Source: Dyadobacter sp. 3J3
GTDB lineage: Bacteria; Bacteroidota; Bacteroidia; Cytophagales; Spirosomataceae
Length of the DNA stretch: 64,000 nt
Assembly (NCBI RefSeq): GCF_009801115.1
Contig: NZ_VTOL01000006.1
Coordinates: 62,001-126,000 of the forward strand
Direction: 5' to 3'
Part shown: positions 1 through 9,610 of the stretch, piece after piece
Layout: every line of letters begins with the position of its first letter
Numbering within the stretch: position 1 is the first letter of the stretch
Made by a program: the position numbers and the translations under genes
The notes under the pieces: model-generated
The model's input: the letters and a program-made list of their open reading frames with translations, nothing else
Told to the model about the DNA's origin: nothing
Databases searched by the model: none

Positions 1-252
1 CTGTCCATCGTATACGATCACCGGCGTATTGGGCATTTTTTCCTTGACAAACCTCACAATTTCTGATTCATGAATATGCGATTCCTCTGCAAAACCAAGA
101 ATGAAAAGATCGGGGTTTTGATTGCCGAATGAATTCATAAAACCTTCATAATTTTCAGATTCCAATAAAACAGCATTTTCAAATTGTTCCTGAAGAAATA
201 GACCAAGTCCCCTTCTAATAATGGGATGTCTGTCAATGGAAGCGATTATCAT
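1..252 (-). CDS. NarL-type receiver domain, 3' part off-window
   Basis: Reading the minus strand from the ATG at 252, 84 codons stay open to the window edge. The N-terminus has the layout of a NarL/FixJ receiver domain, with an IDRHPIIRRG segment matching the usual ADDHPLxRxG and a PDLFILGF segment where the phosphorylated strand normally reads PDxxxxD. The phospho-acceptor Asp is therefore replaced by Gly (about residue 54), and one of the two acidic-pocket residues is Arg. It is probably a phosphorylation-independent regulator. It diverges from the intact NarL-type regulator at 615. The output domain lies outside the window, so a LuxR-type helix-turn-helix is only assumed. Confidence 0.75.
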   Translation of the reverse strand, partial: MIIASIDRHPIIRRGLGLFLQEQFENAVLLESENYEGFMNSFGNQNPDLFILGFAEESHIHESEIVRFVKEKMPNTPVIVYDGQ

Positions 253-614
253 TATATTTTATTTATTTTCTGGAAATGTGGTTTCCGTTTTTTTTTCGGA
301 AGTTGAAATGTTTTATAAAGGTTACAGGTCGAATTTCTAGGAGAGTATTTGTAATGGTCAGTAATAAAATATTAATCCAAATATTTTATTTTGATGAGTT
401 ATTCACAGCATAAGGTCAGCACCAGGTAAACTAAAAATCTGTCTTTCAATACTTTATTTTACCGTTACAAAAGTAATCCGTCTGAGCGTTAAGAACCACA
501 GAGTAAATTTTGTATTCTTATAAATTATTTCAATATTGTATTTAATAAATTTAGTGGCTTGTAGCGTAAATTCTACATAATTTCCAATTTTTACCAAACT
601 TTAATATATTCGTT
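253..614. other. Divergent intergenic region of two response regulators
   Basis: AT-rich spacer between two divergent NarL-type regulator genes; it must hold both promoters. No exact TAnnTTTG box was found on the plus side. The one element noticed is an inverted repeat TGTAG-N8-CTACA at 560-577, about 40 bases before the plus-strand start, which could be an operator. No ORF of convincing composition was seen. Confidence 0.4.
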
Positions 615-1244
615 TTGAAAAATGTGTTAATAGCAGAAGATCATCCTTTGTTGATCATTGGAATTGAATCTATGTTGATGGAATCAATTCCGGATGCGAC
701 AGTTTTCAAGGCAGCAGATTTTAACAAGGCGTTGAATTTACTGGAAAAATACACATTTGATTTGCTGGTAATGGACATCAATCTTCCGCACGGAGATAAG
801 GTTGGAATGATAGAGGCGGTAAGACTGAAGCAGCCCAATATTTTGATATTGGTATGTTCGAGTTATGAAGAACATTTGTATGCACTTCCGTTTTTGAAAG
901 CAGGTGCGAACGGGTACATCTCAAAAACCGCATCGAGTGAAGAGTTTAAAACAGCGGTAGAATATGTATTGAACTCCAAAATTTATGCAAGTCCTGCCAT
1001 ACTGAACAAAATGTTTGGAATCCTTTTTAATACGAAGGGAAGTGACAGTTCCGCTCTTGATGAACTATCTGTGAAGGAAGTGGAAATTGCTAAACTATTA
1101 ACCAAAGGGTTCTCAACCAAGGAAATAGGGAAACATATCAATTTATCTGCTTCTTCGATCAGTACTTACAAATCAAAAATATTTGAGAAGTTGGGCGTAA
1201 ATAATATTATCGAACTGACAACTTATCTGGAGTTGAACAGCTGA
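615..1244 (+). CDS. NarL/FixJ-family response regulator
   Basis: A 209-residue cytoplasmic transcription regulator. The receiver occupies about residues 1-120, with acidic pair E8-D9 and phospho-acceptor D54 in the strand LLVMD; a LuxR-type helix-turn-helix follows at about residues 145-205 (LSVKEVEIAKLL ... SSISTYKSKIFEKLGV). The start is TTG at 615, chosen because it gives the family-typical MKNVLIAEDHP; GTG at 624 is the alternative. No kinase is adjacent; the divergent gene at 1-252 is a paralogue with a defective receiver. A terminator hairpin follows at 1271. Confidence 0.9.
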   Translation: MKNVLIAEDHPLLIIGIESMLMESIPDATVFKAADFNKALNLLEKYTFDLLVMDINLPHGDKVGMIEAVRLKQPNILILVCSSYEEHLYALPFLKAGANGYISKTASSEEFKTAVEYVLNSKIYASPAILNKMFGILFNTKGSDSSALDELSVKEVEIAKLLTKGFSTKEIGKHINLSASSISTYKSKIFEKLGVNNIIELTTYLELNS

Positions 1245-1270
1245 TTGTAACATTTGATAATCCCTGCCTG

Positions 1271-1304
1271 AAAGCCGGACCTTGCGTCTGGCAAGTCCGG
1301 CTTT
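1271..1304. terminator. Bidirectional terminator hairpin
   Basis: Inverted repeat AAAGCCGGAC...GTCCGGCTTT, extended by TTGC/GCAA with one bulged C and a 5-base loop, between the convergent genes ending at 1244 (+) and 1323 (-). A short T run follows on the plus strand. Confidence 0.75.
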
Positions 1305-1322
1305 TAGTGGATTTTTAAATTC

Positions 1323-1919
1323 TTATTTCTGTTTAAGCAATTGTGACATTCCTGTCTTTCTGGTGGATGCAGCCGTACTGTCAACGCCCAGGTTTTTTAG
1401 GATATCTCTTGATAAATTGGAAGTGGAATCTCTGGCGTATAGAACGATTGGCCATATATCCCCGCCATCCGGATTTAGATCCATACGTAAAACGAAAGCA
1501 TATCCTTTCTGACGACCTGCGAAAATAACGGCTTCGCTTACCTTTTGCCTGATTGGTGTAAACTTTTTGCTGTAATAATTTTGAAGTTCTGTCATGGAAT
1601 TGCTTTCAAAATCTTCGTAGGATTTCTTCAGGTTTTCAAGTTCCACGGCTTTATCGCGCAGAATAGTTTGCTCAGATTTGTCTGCAACAAGTTTTTCAAA
1701 TGCGGCTGATTTTGATTGGTACTCATCAAATTTGCCTTTCAGGATTTTTTCATATTGCTGACTTTTTACACTGATTTCCTGATTAAGTTTTTTGAATTCC
1801 GGCAGATTTTCAATGACAAACTGTTGGTCGACATACCCGATTTTCTCGGTGGCTCCTTGTCCAAAACCTAGTGTTGCTGTTAATCCCAAAAATAAAAATA
1901 GTACAGTCAATTTTTTCAT
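1323..1919 (-). CDS. OmpH/Skp-family periplasmic chaperone
   Basis: A 198-residue exported protein with an N-terminal signal peptide (MKKLTVLFLFLGLTATLGFG) and a mature part that begins KIGYVDQQFVIENLPE, the hallmark start of OmpH/Skp proteins. A long charged helical stretch (about residues 45-125) should form the coiled-coil tentacles, followed by the C-terminal core strand region. Skp family members hold unfolded outer-membrane proteins in the periplasm. Its length is close to the family norm. It stands alone here, separated from the purine salvage genes by about 150 bases, and is not next to bamA or lpxD as in many genomes. Confidence 0.85.
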   Translation of the reverse strand: MKKLTVLFLFLGLTATLGFGQGATEKIGYVDQQFVIENLPEFKKLNQEISVKSQQYEKILKGKFDEYQSKSAAFEKLVADKSEQTILRDKAVELENLKKSYEDFESNSMTELQNYYSKKFTPIRQKVSEAVIFAGRQKGYAFVLRMDLNPDGGDIWPIVLYARDSTSNLSRDILKNLGVDSTAASTRKTGMSQLLKQK

Positions 1920-2067
1920 ATGATCGGATTGAAAAGAAAGGTGAAACTTATTCTGGGAACGTGCGATAGAATGGTTCTATTGTATTAAAAAATGTTAAAA
2001 AAACAATATAGATTTATGGGCGTTTGGATAAGAACCATGATCGAAATTAAGAAATCAATATTTCAGT

Positions 2068-2874
2068 CTATTTCTTTCCCACAACTGCCATAACAAGAAT
2101 AGCTGCATTTTCGGCAGCGATATTGTAAAAACTCATCATATCTTTTCCAGCTTTGCTGTTGGCATTATCGCTCAGGCTGCGAATAATTAAAAACGGTACA
2201 TCCTGTTGATAGCAAGTTTGTGCAACGGCCGCACCTTCCATTTCTGTTGCAGCCGCATCCAGGTCTTTTCTTAATCTTTGCGTGGCCGTTTCTGAGGAAA
2301 CGAATACGTCGCCGGTTACGATAATTCCTTTTGTAATGGTCGGGAAAAAACTTCCGTTTTCTCTTGTCACTTTTGAGAATTTCAGTTTGGGCGCAACTGA
2401 AATAGCTTTTTGAATCAGAGCAGAATCGCAATTAAAAGTAACCGGATTCTCCTGCATCGTATAAGGATTTCTCGTCGGGCGATACAACATACCAGCGTCT
2501 TCAATTGCGCCATAATCGTGATACGTTACTTTTGTGCCGATAACAATATCGCCCGGAAATAACGCAGGATTGATTCCACCTGCTATACCTGAAAATACTA
2601 TTTCTCGCGGTTTGAAATGCTCAATCATAATAGTGGTTGCAATGGCAGCATTTACTTTTCCAATACCCGTTTGTGCCAATACGATGGCCCGGCCGTTTAA
2701 CATTCCTTTGGAAAAACTGATTTTTGCAATGATTGTATCCTTTTTATTTAGCATTTTACTTTTCAGTAATTCAAGTTCAGGGGGAAAGGCACCGAGAATT
2801 CCGGTAACATCCTGAGACTTGGAAACGACAATTTGAAAAGTAAAAAGCAGAGATAGTAATACAGTTTTTTTCAT
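2068..2874 (-). CDS. Exported MTA/SAH-type nucleosidase
   Basis: A 268-residue member of the purine nucleoside phosphorylase/MTAN superfamily. The family hydrolyses 5'-methylthioadenosine or S-adenosylhomocysteine to adenine plus the thioribosyl sugar. The catalytic set is visible: GILGAFPPE places E33 where E. coli MTAN has E12; TEMEGAAVA carries the ribose-binding Glu residues; RSLSDNAN supplies the purine-protonating Asp. Unlike cytoplasmic MTAN (about 230 residues), this one starts with a signal peptide (MKKTVLLSLLFTFQIVVSKS), so it should act in the periplasm. It lies 8 bases downstream of a purine permease gene, suggesting that adenine or hypoxanthine released outside the inner membrane is then imported. 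The substrate is not proven; other nucleosides are possible. Confidence 0.85.
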   Translation of the reverse strand: MKKTVLLSLLFTFQIVVSKSQDVTGILGAFPPELELLKSKMLNKKDTIIAKISFSKGMLNGRAIVLAQTGIGKVNAAIATTIMIEHFKPREIVFSGIAGGINPALFPGDIVIGTKVTYHDYGAIEDAGMLYRPTRNPYTMQENPVTFNCDSALIQKAISVAPKLKFSKVTRENGSFFPTITKGIIVTGDVFVSSETATQRLRKDLDAAATEMEGAAVAQTCYQQDVPFLIIRSLSDNANSKAGKDMMSFYNIAAENAAILVMAVVGKK

Positions 2875-2882
2875 GGATGTAA

Positions 2883-4181
2883 TTAAAAAATTAAGGCAAG
2901 TATGGCAAAGATGTTAATGATCCAGAGTGCAAGACTTATTTCTTTTGATCTTCCGGTGGCGATATGAAGTGCGGTCCAGCTTAGAAATCCCCATATAATC
3001 CCCTGGGTAATGGAAAACGTAAACGGAATAAGAACCATCGCCAGAAAGGCCGGGAATGCTTCATGCAATTGATCCCAGTTTATTTTAACTACCGGTTTCA
3101 TCATAAAAACGCCAACCAAAACCAGTGCAGGGGCAGTGGCAATCGCGGGTATTGCACTGATAAGCGGTGATAAAAAAAGAAAAGGTAAAAATAATATAGC
3201 CCCAACAACAGCGGTAAGGCCGGTTTTTCCACCTTGTTCAATTCCAACGGCGGATTCAATATAAGCCGTTCCGGGGCTGCTTCCGGTAAGTCCCGCTATG
3301 GTTGTTGAAAAGGCATCCACAATTAAGGATTTACGAATATTTCTTGGCTCACCGTTTTCATCCAAAAGGTTGGCTGCTTCAGCCAGTCCAACAAAAGTAG
3401 AAAGACTATCAAACATATCAGTAAAGACAAATGCCAGAATAATAGGGGCCAGGCTCCATTTCAGAGAGTTTACTATATCAAGCTGAAACAGCAAACTGAA
3501 ATCCGGTTTGGCAATTATATCAGTGATTGTAATAATAGCATCTGTCCCTCCCCACCATCTTCCGATTGGCCAGGATAAAAGACTTGTTAAAAGAATACCA
3601 ATCAAAATACTTCCTTTTACTTTTTTAATCAGTAAAATAACCGTGATCAGAAGTCCGGCGATAAAGGTTAATGTGGAAGCATTTAGCTGCCCCAGGCCTA
3701 CCATTGTTGCAGGATTTGCTACGATAAATTTTGCATTGGAAAAACCGATTAAGGTAATAAAAAGGCCAATACCGGAAGCTATGGCATACCGCAAAGGTTT
3801 TGGAATTGCTTTAACAATATAGGAACGCAGATTGAAAACTGATAATAGAAGAAAGAAAATACCTGACCAGAAAACGGTACCGAGTGCGACCTGCCAGCTA
3901 AGTTTGTCCGTCATCACGGCGGTAAAGGTGAAAAATGCATTAAGTCCCATTCCCGGCGCTACCAGAATCGGGTTGTTTGCATATAAACCCATCATCAAAC
4001 TACTAAAAAAGGAAACCAGAATCGTAGCTGTGAGTACAGCAGAAAATGGCATTCCTGTTTGACTTAAAATGGATGGATTGACGACAATGATATAAGCCGT
4101 TGCGAGAAACGAAGATAAACCGGCGAGGATTTCTGTGGATAAGGTAGTATTCTGTTTTTTTAATCCGGCAGCGGAAAACAT
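2883..4181 (-). CDS. NCS2-family purine permease (AzgA-like)
   Basis: A 432-residue inner-membrane protein with about 12-14 hydrophobic segments. It begins with the typical cytoplasmic lead and first helix (TEILAGLSSFLATAYIIVVNP) and contains APGMGLNAFF, FTDMFDSLSTFVG and TGSSPGTAYIESAVGIEQGGKTGL, signature segments of the guanine/hypoxanthine/adenine branch of NCS2 proton symporters. It is first in a two-gene unit with the exported nucleosidase 8 bases downstream. A -7-like box on the minus strand at 4206-4199 (TATATTTG) lies just upstream of the start, but no -33 box was seen. Which purine it carries cannot be told from sequence. Confidence 0.9.
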   Translation of the reverse strand: MFSAAGLKKQNTTLSTEILAGLSSFLATAYIIVVNPSILSQTGMPFSAVLTATILVSFFSSLMMGLYANNPILVAPGMGLNAFFTFTAVMTDKLSWQVALGTVFWSGIFFLLLSVFNLRSYIVKAIPKPLRYAIASGIGLFITLIGFSNAKFIVANPATMVGLGQLNASTLTFIAGLLITVILLIKKVKGSILIGILLTSLLSWPIGRWWGGTDAIITITDIIAKPDFSLLFQLDIVNSLKWSLAPIILAFVFTDMFDSLSTFVGLAEAANLLDENGEPRNIRKSLIVDAFSTTIAGLTGSSPGTAYIESAVGIEQGGKTGLTAVVGAILFLPFLFLSPLISAIPAIATAPALVLVGVFMMKPVVKINWDQLHEAFPAFLAMVLIPFTFSITQGIIWGFLSWTALHIATGRSKEISLALWIINIFAILALIF

Positions 4182-4372
4182 AGGGTAGGGGTTTATTTCA
4201 AATATATTGAATACAGCCCGGTTTTAAAAATTGCTGAAACGTTTATTAAAGTCAATTAACTGATTATTGAAACAATAAACCTTGTTTTTTGGATAGATAT
4301 CAATCAACAAATAATTAATATGACTGAGGTTAGATACGTTATCTTAAAATATTTTCTTTGGATAAATAAAAA

Positions 4373-4410
4373 AAGAGAGCCTGTCTTGATTTCTCAAAAC
4401 AGGCTCTCTT
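4373..4410 (-). terminator. Intrinsic terminator of infB
   Basis: Perfect 12-bp inverted repeat AAGAGAGCCTGT/ACAGGCTCTCTT with a 14-base loop; on the minus strand it is followed by a T-rich tract (complement of 4363-4374). It lies just after the infB stop codon. Confidence 0.9.
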
Positions 4411-4428
4411 AACTATATTCTTTATTTC

Positions 4429-7400
4429 TTAAAGTGTTCTTTTCACTTCACGTAGTTCGAAACTTTCGATGATATCTCCCACTTCAATATCGTTGAAGTT
4501 TTTGATACTCAAACCGCACTCATAACCAGTTCTAACTTCCTGAACATCGTCTTTGTAACGTTTCAGCGAGTCGATTTCTCCTGTTAAAAGTACAATACCA
4601 TCACGAACAATACGAATTTTGTTGCTTCGTTTCACGAAACCATCCGTAACATAACATCCGGCGATTGTACCAATACGGCTGATTTTGAATACTTCACGAA
4701 TCTCGATATTACCTGTAATAATCTCTTCGATCGTTGGTGCAAGCATACCTGTCATCGCATCCTTAATCTCATCAATTGCGCTGTAAATTACAGAGTAGTG
4801 ACGGATCTCAATTTGATCCTGTTCAGCCATTTTCTTCGCATTTGAAGAAGGACGAACCTGGAATCCTACGATAATCGCATCCGCAGCAATGGCAAGATTA
4901 ACATCCGATTCGGAGATCTGACCAACTGCTTTATGGATGATATTAACCTGGACTTCGCTTGTTGAAAGTTGCAATAATGAATCAGAAAGTGCTTCCACAG
5001 ATCCATCCACGTCACCTTTAATGATCAGGTTAAGCTCACGGAAACTACCAATCGCCTTACGACGGCCAATTTCTTCCAGTGTAATGTGCTTACGGGTACG
5101 GATTGTCTGTTCACGTTGAATCTGCTCACGTTTCACAGCGATGTCACGTGCATCACGTTCGTTTTCAAAAACATTGAAACGATCACCTGCCTGTGGCGCA
5201 CCATTCAAACCAAGTAACTGAACTGGCATAGAAGGTCCGGCCGTTTTCAGCTTACGACCAAGATAATCGGTCATCGCTTTTACCTTACCAAAATGTGCTC
5301 CGGCCAAAACAACGTCTCCAACTTTCAGCGTTCCTGTTTCAACCAGGATGGTTGTAACGTATCCACGTCCTTTATCCAAAGAAGCTTCAACAACACTACC
5401 GATTGCACGGCGGTTTGGATTCGCTTTAAGTTCAAGTAATTCTGCTTCCAAAAGTACTTTTTCCAAAAGAAGATCAATACCCAAACCTGATTTTGATGAG
5501 ATTTCCTGAGTCTGGTATTTACCACCCCACTCTTCTACCAATATATTCATGTTGGCAAGTTCTTCACGAATTTTTTCCGTGTTGGCACCTGCTTTATCTA
5601 CCTTACTGAATGCAAACACAATAGGAACACCTGCAACCTGTGAGTGATTAATCGCCTCACGTGTCTGTGGCATGATACTATCGTCCGCCGCAATTACAAT
5701 AATTACAACGTCGGTAACTTTCGCTCCACGGGCACGCATCGCTGTAAAGGCTTCGTGACCTGGTGTATCAAGGAATGTAACCTGTTTGCCTGTTTTTGTT
5801 TTTACGCTATATGCACCGATGTGCTGGGTAATTCCACCCGCTTCACCACTGGCAACGTTTTCTGAACGGATATAATCAAGAAGCGATGTTTTACCGTGAT
5901 CGACGTGACCCATGATCGTTACAATCGGCGCTCTTTCGATTAGGCTTTCTTCTGTATCAACTTCTTCAACAACATCGTTTTGAACTTCTTCCTCAGCTGA
6001 GATAAAGGCAACTTCAAATCCGAACTCATCTGCAATAAATGTGATCGCTTCTGCATCCAGACGCTGGTTGATCGAAACGAACATACCCATGCTCATACAA
6101 ACCGAAATTACTTCCTGAACCGTCACTTCCATCAAAGAAGCCAGGTCGTTTGCAGATACAAATTCTGTTACGCGAAGTACTTTTGTTTCTTCAACTCCGT
6201 CTGCGTTTGGATCATTCTGATCGGCACGGTCGCGGCGGCGTAATCCTTTTCCACGGGTATTAGAACGGGTATTTCCTCCGCCCATTCTTGCCATAGTGGC
6301 TTTGATGTTATCTGCAACTTCTTTGTCAGAAACTTCTTCTCTTTTTCCGCCTCTTCTGTTGTTCGTGCGGCCTTTATTTGCTGCTGATCCCGCAGAGCTA
6401 TTGGTTGCTCCGGCAGTAGTTCCTGTTGCGGGTGGCGTTGTGCCTGGTGCTCCAGTGGCTGGTCTGCTTGGACCTGAACCCGAATTTGTATTGGCTGGAC
6501 GTGGATTATTGGGGTTATTTCCCTGATAAGGAGTTCTTGCCCTGTCACCACGATTGTTGTTATCCCTTGTTCCTCCGGTATTTGGAGTCGATGGTGTTCC
6601 TGTTGCTGGCGTAGTAGTTGCACCGGCAACTGCTGGTTTCACTTCTGGTGCAGCACCATCACGAATACGTTTTCTTTTCCGGCGACGTTTTTTGTCGGTT
6701 GCCGAATCACTTGATGCAACAGGATCTTTTTTCTTAGCCCTGTCCGAAGGTAGTTCGATTTTCCCAATGACGCGAAGACCACGAAGCTGCTCACCGCGCG
6801 CTTCAATCAATTCGGATTCATTGGATTCAGGAGCAACAGCGTTGCTTTCTGGACCCGTTTTGCTTTCAGCAATAGGAGTAATAGGAGGGGTAGTTTCTTT
6901 TACAGCAGTTTCCACCGGTTTTGACTCTTCTTTTAGAGTTGGCGGCTTCACTTCGGCAACAGGCTGTACAACCGGCTTTGGTTCCGGTTTTTCAACTACT
7001 ACCTCTTTTTCAGCAACTATCTCTTTCTTTGGTTGTTCGATTATTATATTTTCAACCGGCGGGGTTACCACAGGTTGTGTTTCTTGCTTGATTTCCTGCG
7101 GTACTTCTTTCACAGGTTCGGCCGCTTTCACTTCCGGTTTCGGAGTTTCTGCTACCGGCTGTGGCGCAGGTGGGGTTTCAATCTTAACCTCTTGAACAGG
7201 TTCCTTTACAGGTTCAGGTTGAACAGGAGCAGGTGCTGGTCTTTTATTAGCTTCCAGGTCTATCTTTCCAACCACCTTGATACCAGGTAATCTGTTTTCC
7301 AAAGCAGAAGGAGCAGGCTCAGCCTTTTCTTCCACCTGAGGTTTTTCTTCAATAGGTTTAGCAGGTGAATTGCGGAAGTACAAAATTCCGTCTACATCAC

Positions 7401-7647
7401 TTTTCAGCTTTTCTTCCTTAATTTCAGCAACAGGTTCCGAAGCAGTGCTTCTTGGAGTCCATGAAGATTTGAGGTCATCAGACTTGAAGTCTTTCGCAAG
7501 AAAATCAATTTGATCCGAATTAATTTTGGTATTGGGGTTACTTTCCACCTTGTACCCTTTGGCAGACAGATGATCCACGATCGTAGTAATTCCTACGTTC
7601 AGGATCCTTGCCACTTGGCTTAGGCGCATCATTTTATCTTCTGCCAT
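4429..7647 (-). CDS. infB: Translation initiation factor IF-2
   Basis: A 1072-residue translational GTPase that places initiator tRNA on the 30S subunit. An N-terminal IF2_N-like segment (about 1-55, [13 protein letters not shown]) is followed by a very long low-complexity linker rich in Pro, Glu, Lys and later Gly/Asn/Arg (about 60-470). A second IF2_N-type module (about 490-540) leads into the G domain: G1 GHVDHGKT at 580-587, then DTPGHEAF and SKVDKAG. Domains II-IV follow to the C-terminus ([21 protein letters not shown]). The large size comes from the linker, as usual in Bacteroidota. It is the last gene of rimP-nusA-infB and ends in a strong terminator. Confidence 0.98.
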   Translation of the reverse strand: MAEDKMMRLSQVARILNVGITTIVDHLSAKGYKVESNPNTKINSDQIDFLAKDFKSDDLKSSWTPRSTASEPVAEIKEEKLKSDVDGILYFRNSPAKPIEEKPQVEEKAEPAPSALENRLPGIKVVGKIDLEANKRPAPAPVQPEPVKEPVQEVKIETPPAPQPVAETPKPEVKAAEPVKEVPQEIKQETQPVVTPPVENIIIEQPKKEIVAEKEVVVEKPEPKPVVQPVAEVKPPTLKEESKPVETAVKETTPPITPIAESKTGPESNAVAPESNESELIEARGEQLRGLRVIGKIELPSDRAKKKDPVASSDSATDKKRRRKRKRIRDGAAPEVKPAVAGATTTPATGTPSTPNTGGTRDNNNRGDRARTPYQGNNPNNPRPANTNSGSGPSRPATGAPGTTPPATGTTAGATNSSAGSAANKGRTNNRRGGKREEVSDKEVADNIKATMARMGGGNTRSNTRGKGLRRRDRADQNDPNADGVEETKVLRVTEFVSANDLASLMEVTVQEVISVCMSMGMFVSINQRLDAEAITFIADEFGFEVAFISAEEEVQNDVVEEVDTEESLIERAPIVTIMGHVDHGKTSLLDYIRSENVASGEAGGITQHIGAYSVKTKTGKQVTFLDTPGHEAFTAMRARGAKVTDVVIIVIAADDSIMPQTREAINHSQVAGVPIVFAFSKVDKAGANTEKIREELANMNILVEEWGGKYQTQEISSKSGLGIDLLLEKVLLEAELLELKANPNRRAIGSVVEASLDKGRGYVTTILVETGTLKVGDVVLAGAHFGKVKAMTDYLGRKLKTAGPSMPVQLLGLNGAPQAGDRFNVFENERDARDIAVKREQIQREQTIRTRKHITLEEIGRRKAIGSFRELNLIIKGDVDGSVEALSDSLLQLSTSEVQVNIIHKAVGQISESDVNLAIAADAIIVGFQVRPSSNAKKMAEQDQIEIRHYSVIYSAIDEIKDAMTGMLAPTIEEIITGNIEIREVFKISRIGTIAGCYVTDGFVKRSNKIRIVRDGIVLLTGEIDSLKRYKDDVQEVRTGYECGLSIKNFNDIEVGDIIESFELREVKRTL

Positions 7648-7725
7648 ATTAGCAATTTGTAGAAAAAAGTTTTTGCATCCGTGGAAATATAAACACTATG
7701 TCAATACCTCCACATATTCTTGTAA

Positions 7726-8967
7726 TTATTCAAACTCTTTACGAAGGATATCCAGAATATCTTCGACGGTATTTTCTTCTAAATCTGTCCGTCGAACAAG
7801 CTCTTCTTTATTAAGCGCTAAAACACTCTTAGCGGTATCCAATCCTATTTTATGTAATTCACTGATCATCCATGCATCTATTTCATCAGAGAATTCTGAA
7901 AGATCTACATCTTCGTCATTATGCTCTTCAATATCACGGAATACATCAATTTCCATACCAACCAGTTTGCCTGCCAGCTTAATATTCTGGCCACCTTTAC
8001 CGATTGCAAGCGAAACCTGATCGGGTTTCAAAAATACTGATACTCGTTTTGCCTCACGGTCAATTTGCATTGAGCTCACTTTTGCCGGGCTCAAGGCGCG
8101 GCTGATAAGCAATTCAAGGTTTTCAGTGTAATTGATAACATCGATATTCTCGTTACCAAGCTCACGAACGATCGAGTGAATTCTCGAACCTTTCATACCC
8201 ACACATGCTCCAACCGGATCAATGCGGTCATCATAAGACTCAACAGCTACTTTCGCACGCTCACCTGGCTCACGAACTACTCTTCTCACCGCGATAATTC
8301 CATCATAAATTTCAGGAATTTCTACTTCAAACAAGCGTTCCAGGAACACAGGTGAAGTTCTGGATAAAGTAATTCTTGGTGTGCCATTATTCATTTCCAC
8401 TTTATGGATCACCGATTTAACGGATTCTCCTTTACGGAAACGGTCTTTGGAAATTTGCTCTGTACGGGGAAGAGAAAGTTCATTTCCTTCACCATCCATA
8501 ATAATTACTTCGTGACGTAACGTTTGGTATACTTCACCGGTAATCATTTCACCAACCTGATCCTTGTATTTTTCATACATGATCTCCTTTTCCATATCTT
8601 TAATTTTCTGGATAAGGGTCTGGCGTGCTGTCTGAACAAGCCTGCGGCCAAATTCAACCAGCTTCACTTCCTCAGCAACTTCTTCACCTACTTCAAAGTC
8701 AGTCTGAATCTTTCTGGCTTCTGCAAGAGGTATTTTGTTGTAATCCCAAATATCTTCTGAGTTGTCGTCGACAATTTCACGGGTGCGCCACATTTCAAGG
8801 TCACCACTTTCCGGGTTAATGATTACATCAAAATTATCATCAGTGCCGTATTTTTTACGAATCATCGTACGAAACACTTCTTCCAAAACGCTGATCATCG
8901 TTGGACGATCAATGTTTTTGGAGCTTGCAAACTCCGCGAATGACTCAATTAATATTCCGCTATCCAT
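7726..8967 (-). CDS. nusA: Transcription termination/antitermination factor NusA
   Basis: A 413-residue RNA polymerase-binding protein. The N-terminal polymerase-binding domain covers about residues 1-125, an S1 domain about 130-205, and two KH domains about 225-350, including the diagnostic IDPVGACVGMKGSRI and the second KH GXXG (AIGKGGQNIKLA). A short helix-hairpin-like C-terminal module (IGLDTAKSVLALNKEEL) follows. There is a single C-terminal repeat rather than the two acidic repeats of E. coli NusA, as is common outside Proteobacteria. It sits between rimP and infB, which is the classic order. An intercistronic hairpin precedes it at 9025-9051. Confidence 0.97.
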   Translation of the reverse strand: MDSGILIESFAEFASSKNIDRPTMISVLEEVFRTMIRKKYGTDDNFDVIINPESGDLEMWRTREIVDDNSEDIWDYNKIPLAEARKIQTDFEVGEEVAEEVKLVEFGRRLVQTARQTLIQKIKDMEKEIMYEKYKDQVGEMITGEVYQTLRHEVIIMDGEGNELSLPRTEQISKDRFRKGESVKSVIHKVEMNNGTPRITLSRTSPVFLERLFEVEIPEIYDGIIAVRRVVREPGERAKVAVESYDDRIDPVGACVGMKGSRIHSIVRELGNENIDVINYTENLELLISRALSPAKVSSMQIDREAKRVSVFLKPDQVSLAIGKGGQNIKLAGKLVGMEIDVFRDIEEHNDEDVDLSEFSDEIDAWMISELHKIGLDTAKSVLALNKEELVRRTDLEENTVEDILDILRKEFE

Positions 8968-9024
8968 TGTTATGCTTAAGAATATTTGCTGATACTAAGT
9001 TATACATAATATATAATTTCCTGC

Positions 9025-9051
9025 AAATCAGATTAATGATTAATCTGATTT
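9025..9051 (-). promoter_or_regulatory. Intercistronic hairpin between rimP and nusA
   Basis: Perfect inverted repeat AAATCAGATTAAT-g-ATTAATCTGATTT (13-bp arms, one central base), overlapping the last two bases of rimP. In RNA it would fold with a small loop. On the minus strand no T run follows, so it is not a normal terminator; it may be a processing or mRNA-stability element tuning rimP relative to nusA-infB. Function is inference. Confidence 0.55.
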
Positions 9052-9538
9052 ATAAGTTTTTAAACGAGATTTCTACCAGCGCCTTAGAGATTTGATCCGT
9101 AGGGATATCCCGTTTTAGCAAAGCTTCATCCAAAGGTATTTTTGATTTTTTCTTGGGCTCAGGCAATTGAAGTTTTATTTCGTCTTCTTTCGCTTCTATT
9201 AACTGACCCGAAATTATCTCTCCTGTTTTTAAAGTCACCTTTAAATTTCTACCCAGGTTTTTCAAATATTGGCGAAGCAGAACCAGAGGCTGGTCCAGGC
9301 CGGGAGAAGAAACTTCAAGGGTATATGCCTCAGCGAAAACTTCCAGTTCTTCAAGTTGTTTTGCGAGCCTGCGGCTAATGGATGTACATTCCTGAATAGT
9401 AATGCCTTCGTCTTTATCGACGAGTATGATTACTTTCTGACTTGTTTTAGAAGCCTTAACCTGAATATCCACCAGAAAATAATTGCCTTCCTCCATAAAC
9501 GGAGCCAGCAAAACTTCCAAATGTTCTTTTATTGTCAT
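9050..9538 (-). CDS. rimP: Ribosome maturation factor RimP
   Basis: A 162-residue cytoplasmic protein needed for 30S subunit maturation. The N-terminal domain contains the characteristic segments DEGITIQECTSISRRLAKQLEE and YTLEVSSPGLDQPL, followed by the small C-terminal SH3-like domain (GRNLKVTLKTGEIISGQL). The start chosen is ATG 9538 (MTIKEHLEVLLAPF). A TTG at 9583 would add 15 residues, but those codons lie in the leader hairpin and look non-native. It is the first gene of rimP-nusA-infB, behind a good promoter at 9611-9642. Confidence 0.93.
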   Translation of the reverse strand: MTIKEHLEVLLAPFMEEGNYFLVDIQVKASKTSQKVIILVDKDEGITIQECTSISRRLAKQLEELEVFAEAYTLEVSSPGLDQPLVLLRQYLKNLGRNLKVTLKTGEIISGQLIEAKEDEIKLQLPEPKKKSKIPLDEALLKRDIPTDQISKALVEISFKNL

Positions 9539-9561
9539 GTAAGATGTACTACAAATAAAAA

Positions 9562-9580
9562 AGGGGATTAAATACCCCCT
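9562..9580 (-). terminator. Terminator-like attenuator in the rimP leader
   Basis: On the minus strand the leader between promoter and rimP start folds into a 7-bp stem (AGGGG plus G-U and U-A pairs) with loop ATTTA, immediately followed by six T residues (9562-9557, one paired) and a further T-rich stretch. This is the layout of an intrinsic terminator inside the 5' leader of the rimP-nusA-infB operon. The stem is short, so read-through would be partial. Confidence 0.5.
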
Positions 9581-9610
9581 CAATCAACCGATCAAACTCG
9601 AATTATAATG

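Noticed and set aside
6554..7290. Long open frames on the plus strand opposite infB
   Set aside because: They mirror the repetitive Pro/Glu-rich linker of IF-2, are low in complexity and have no independent signals.
9539..9583. N-terminal extension of RimP from TTG 9583
   Set aside because: The added codons coincide with the leader terminator hairpin and do not resemble RimP; ATG 9538 gives the family-typical start.
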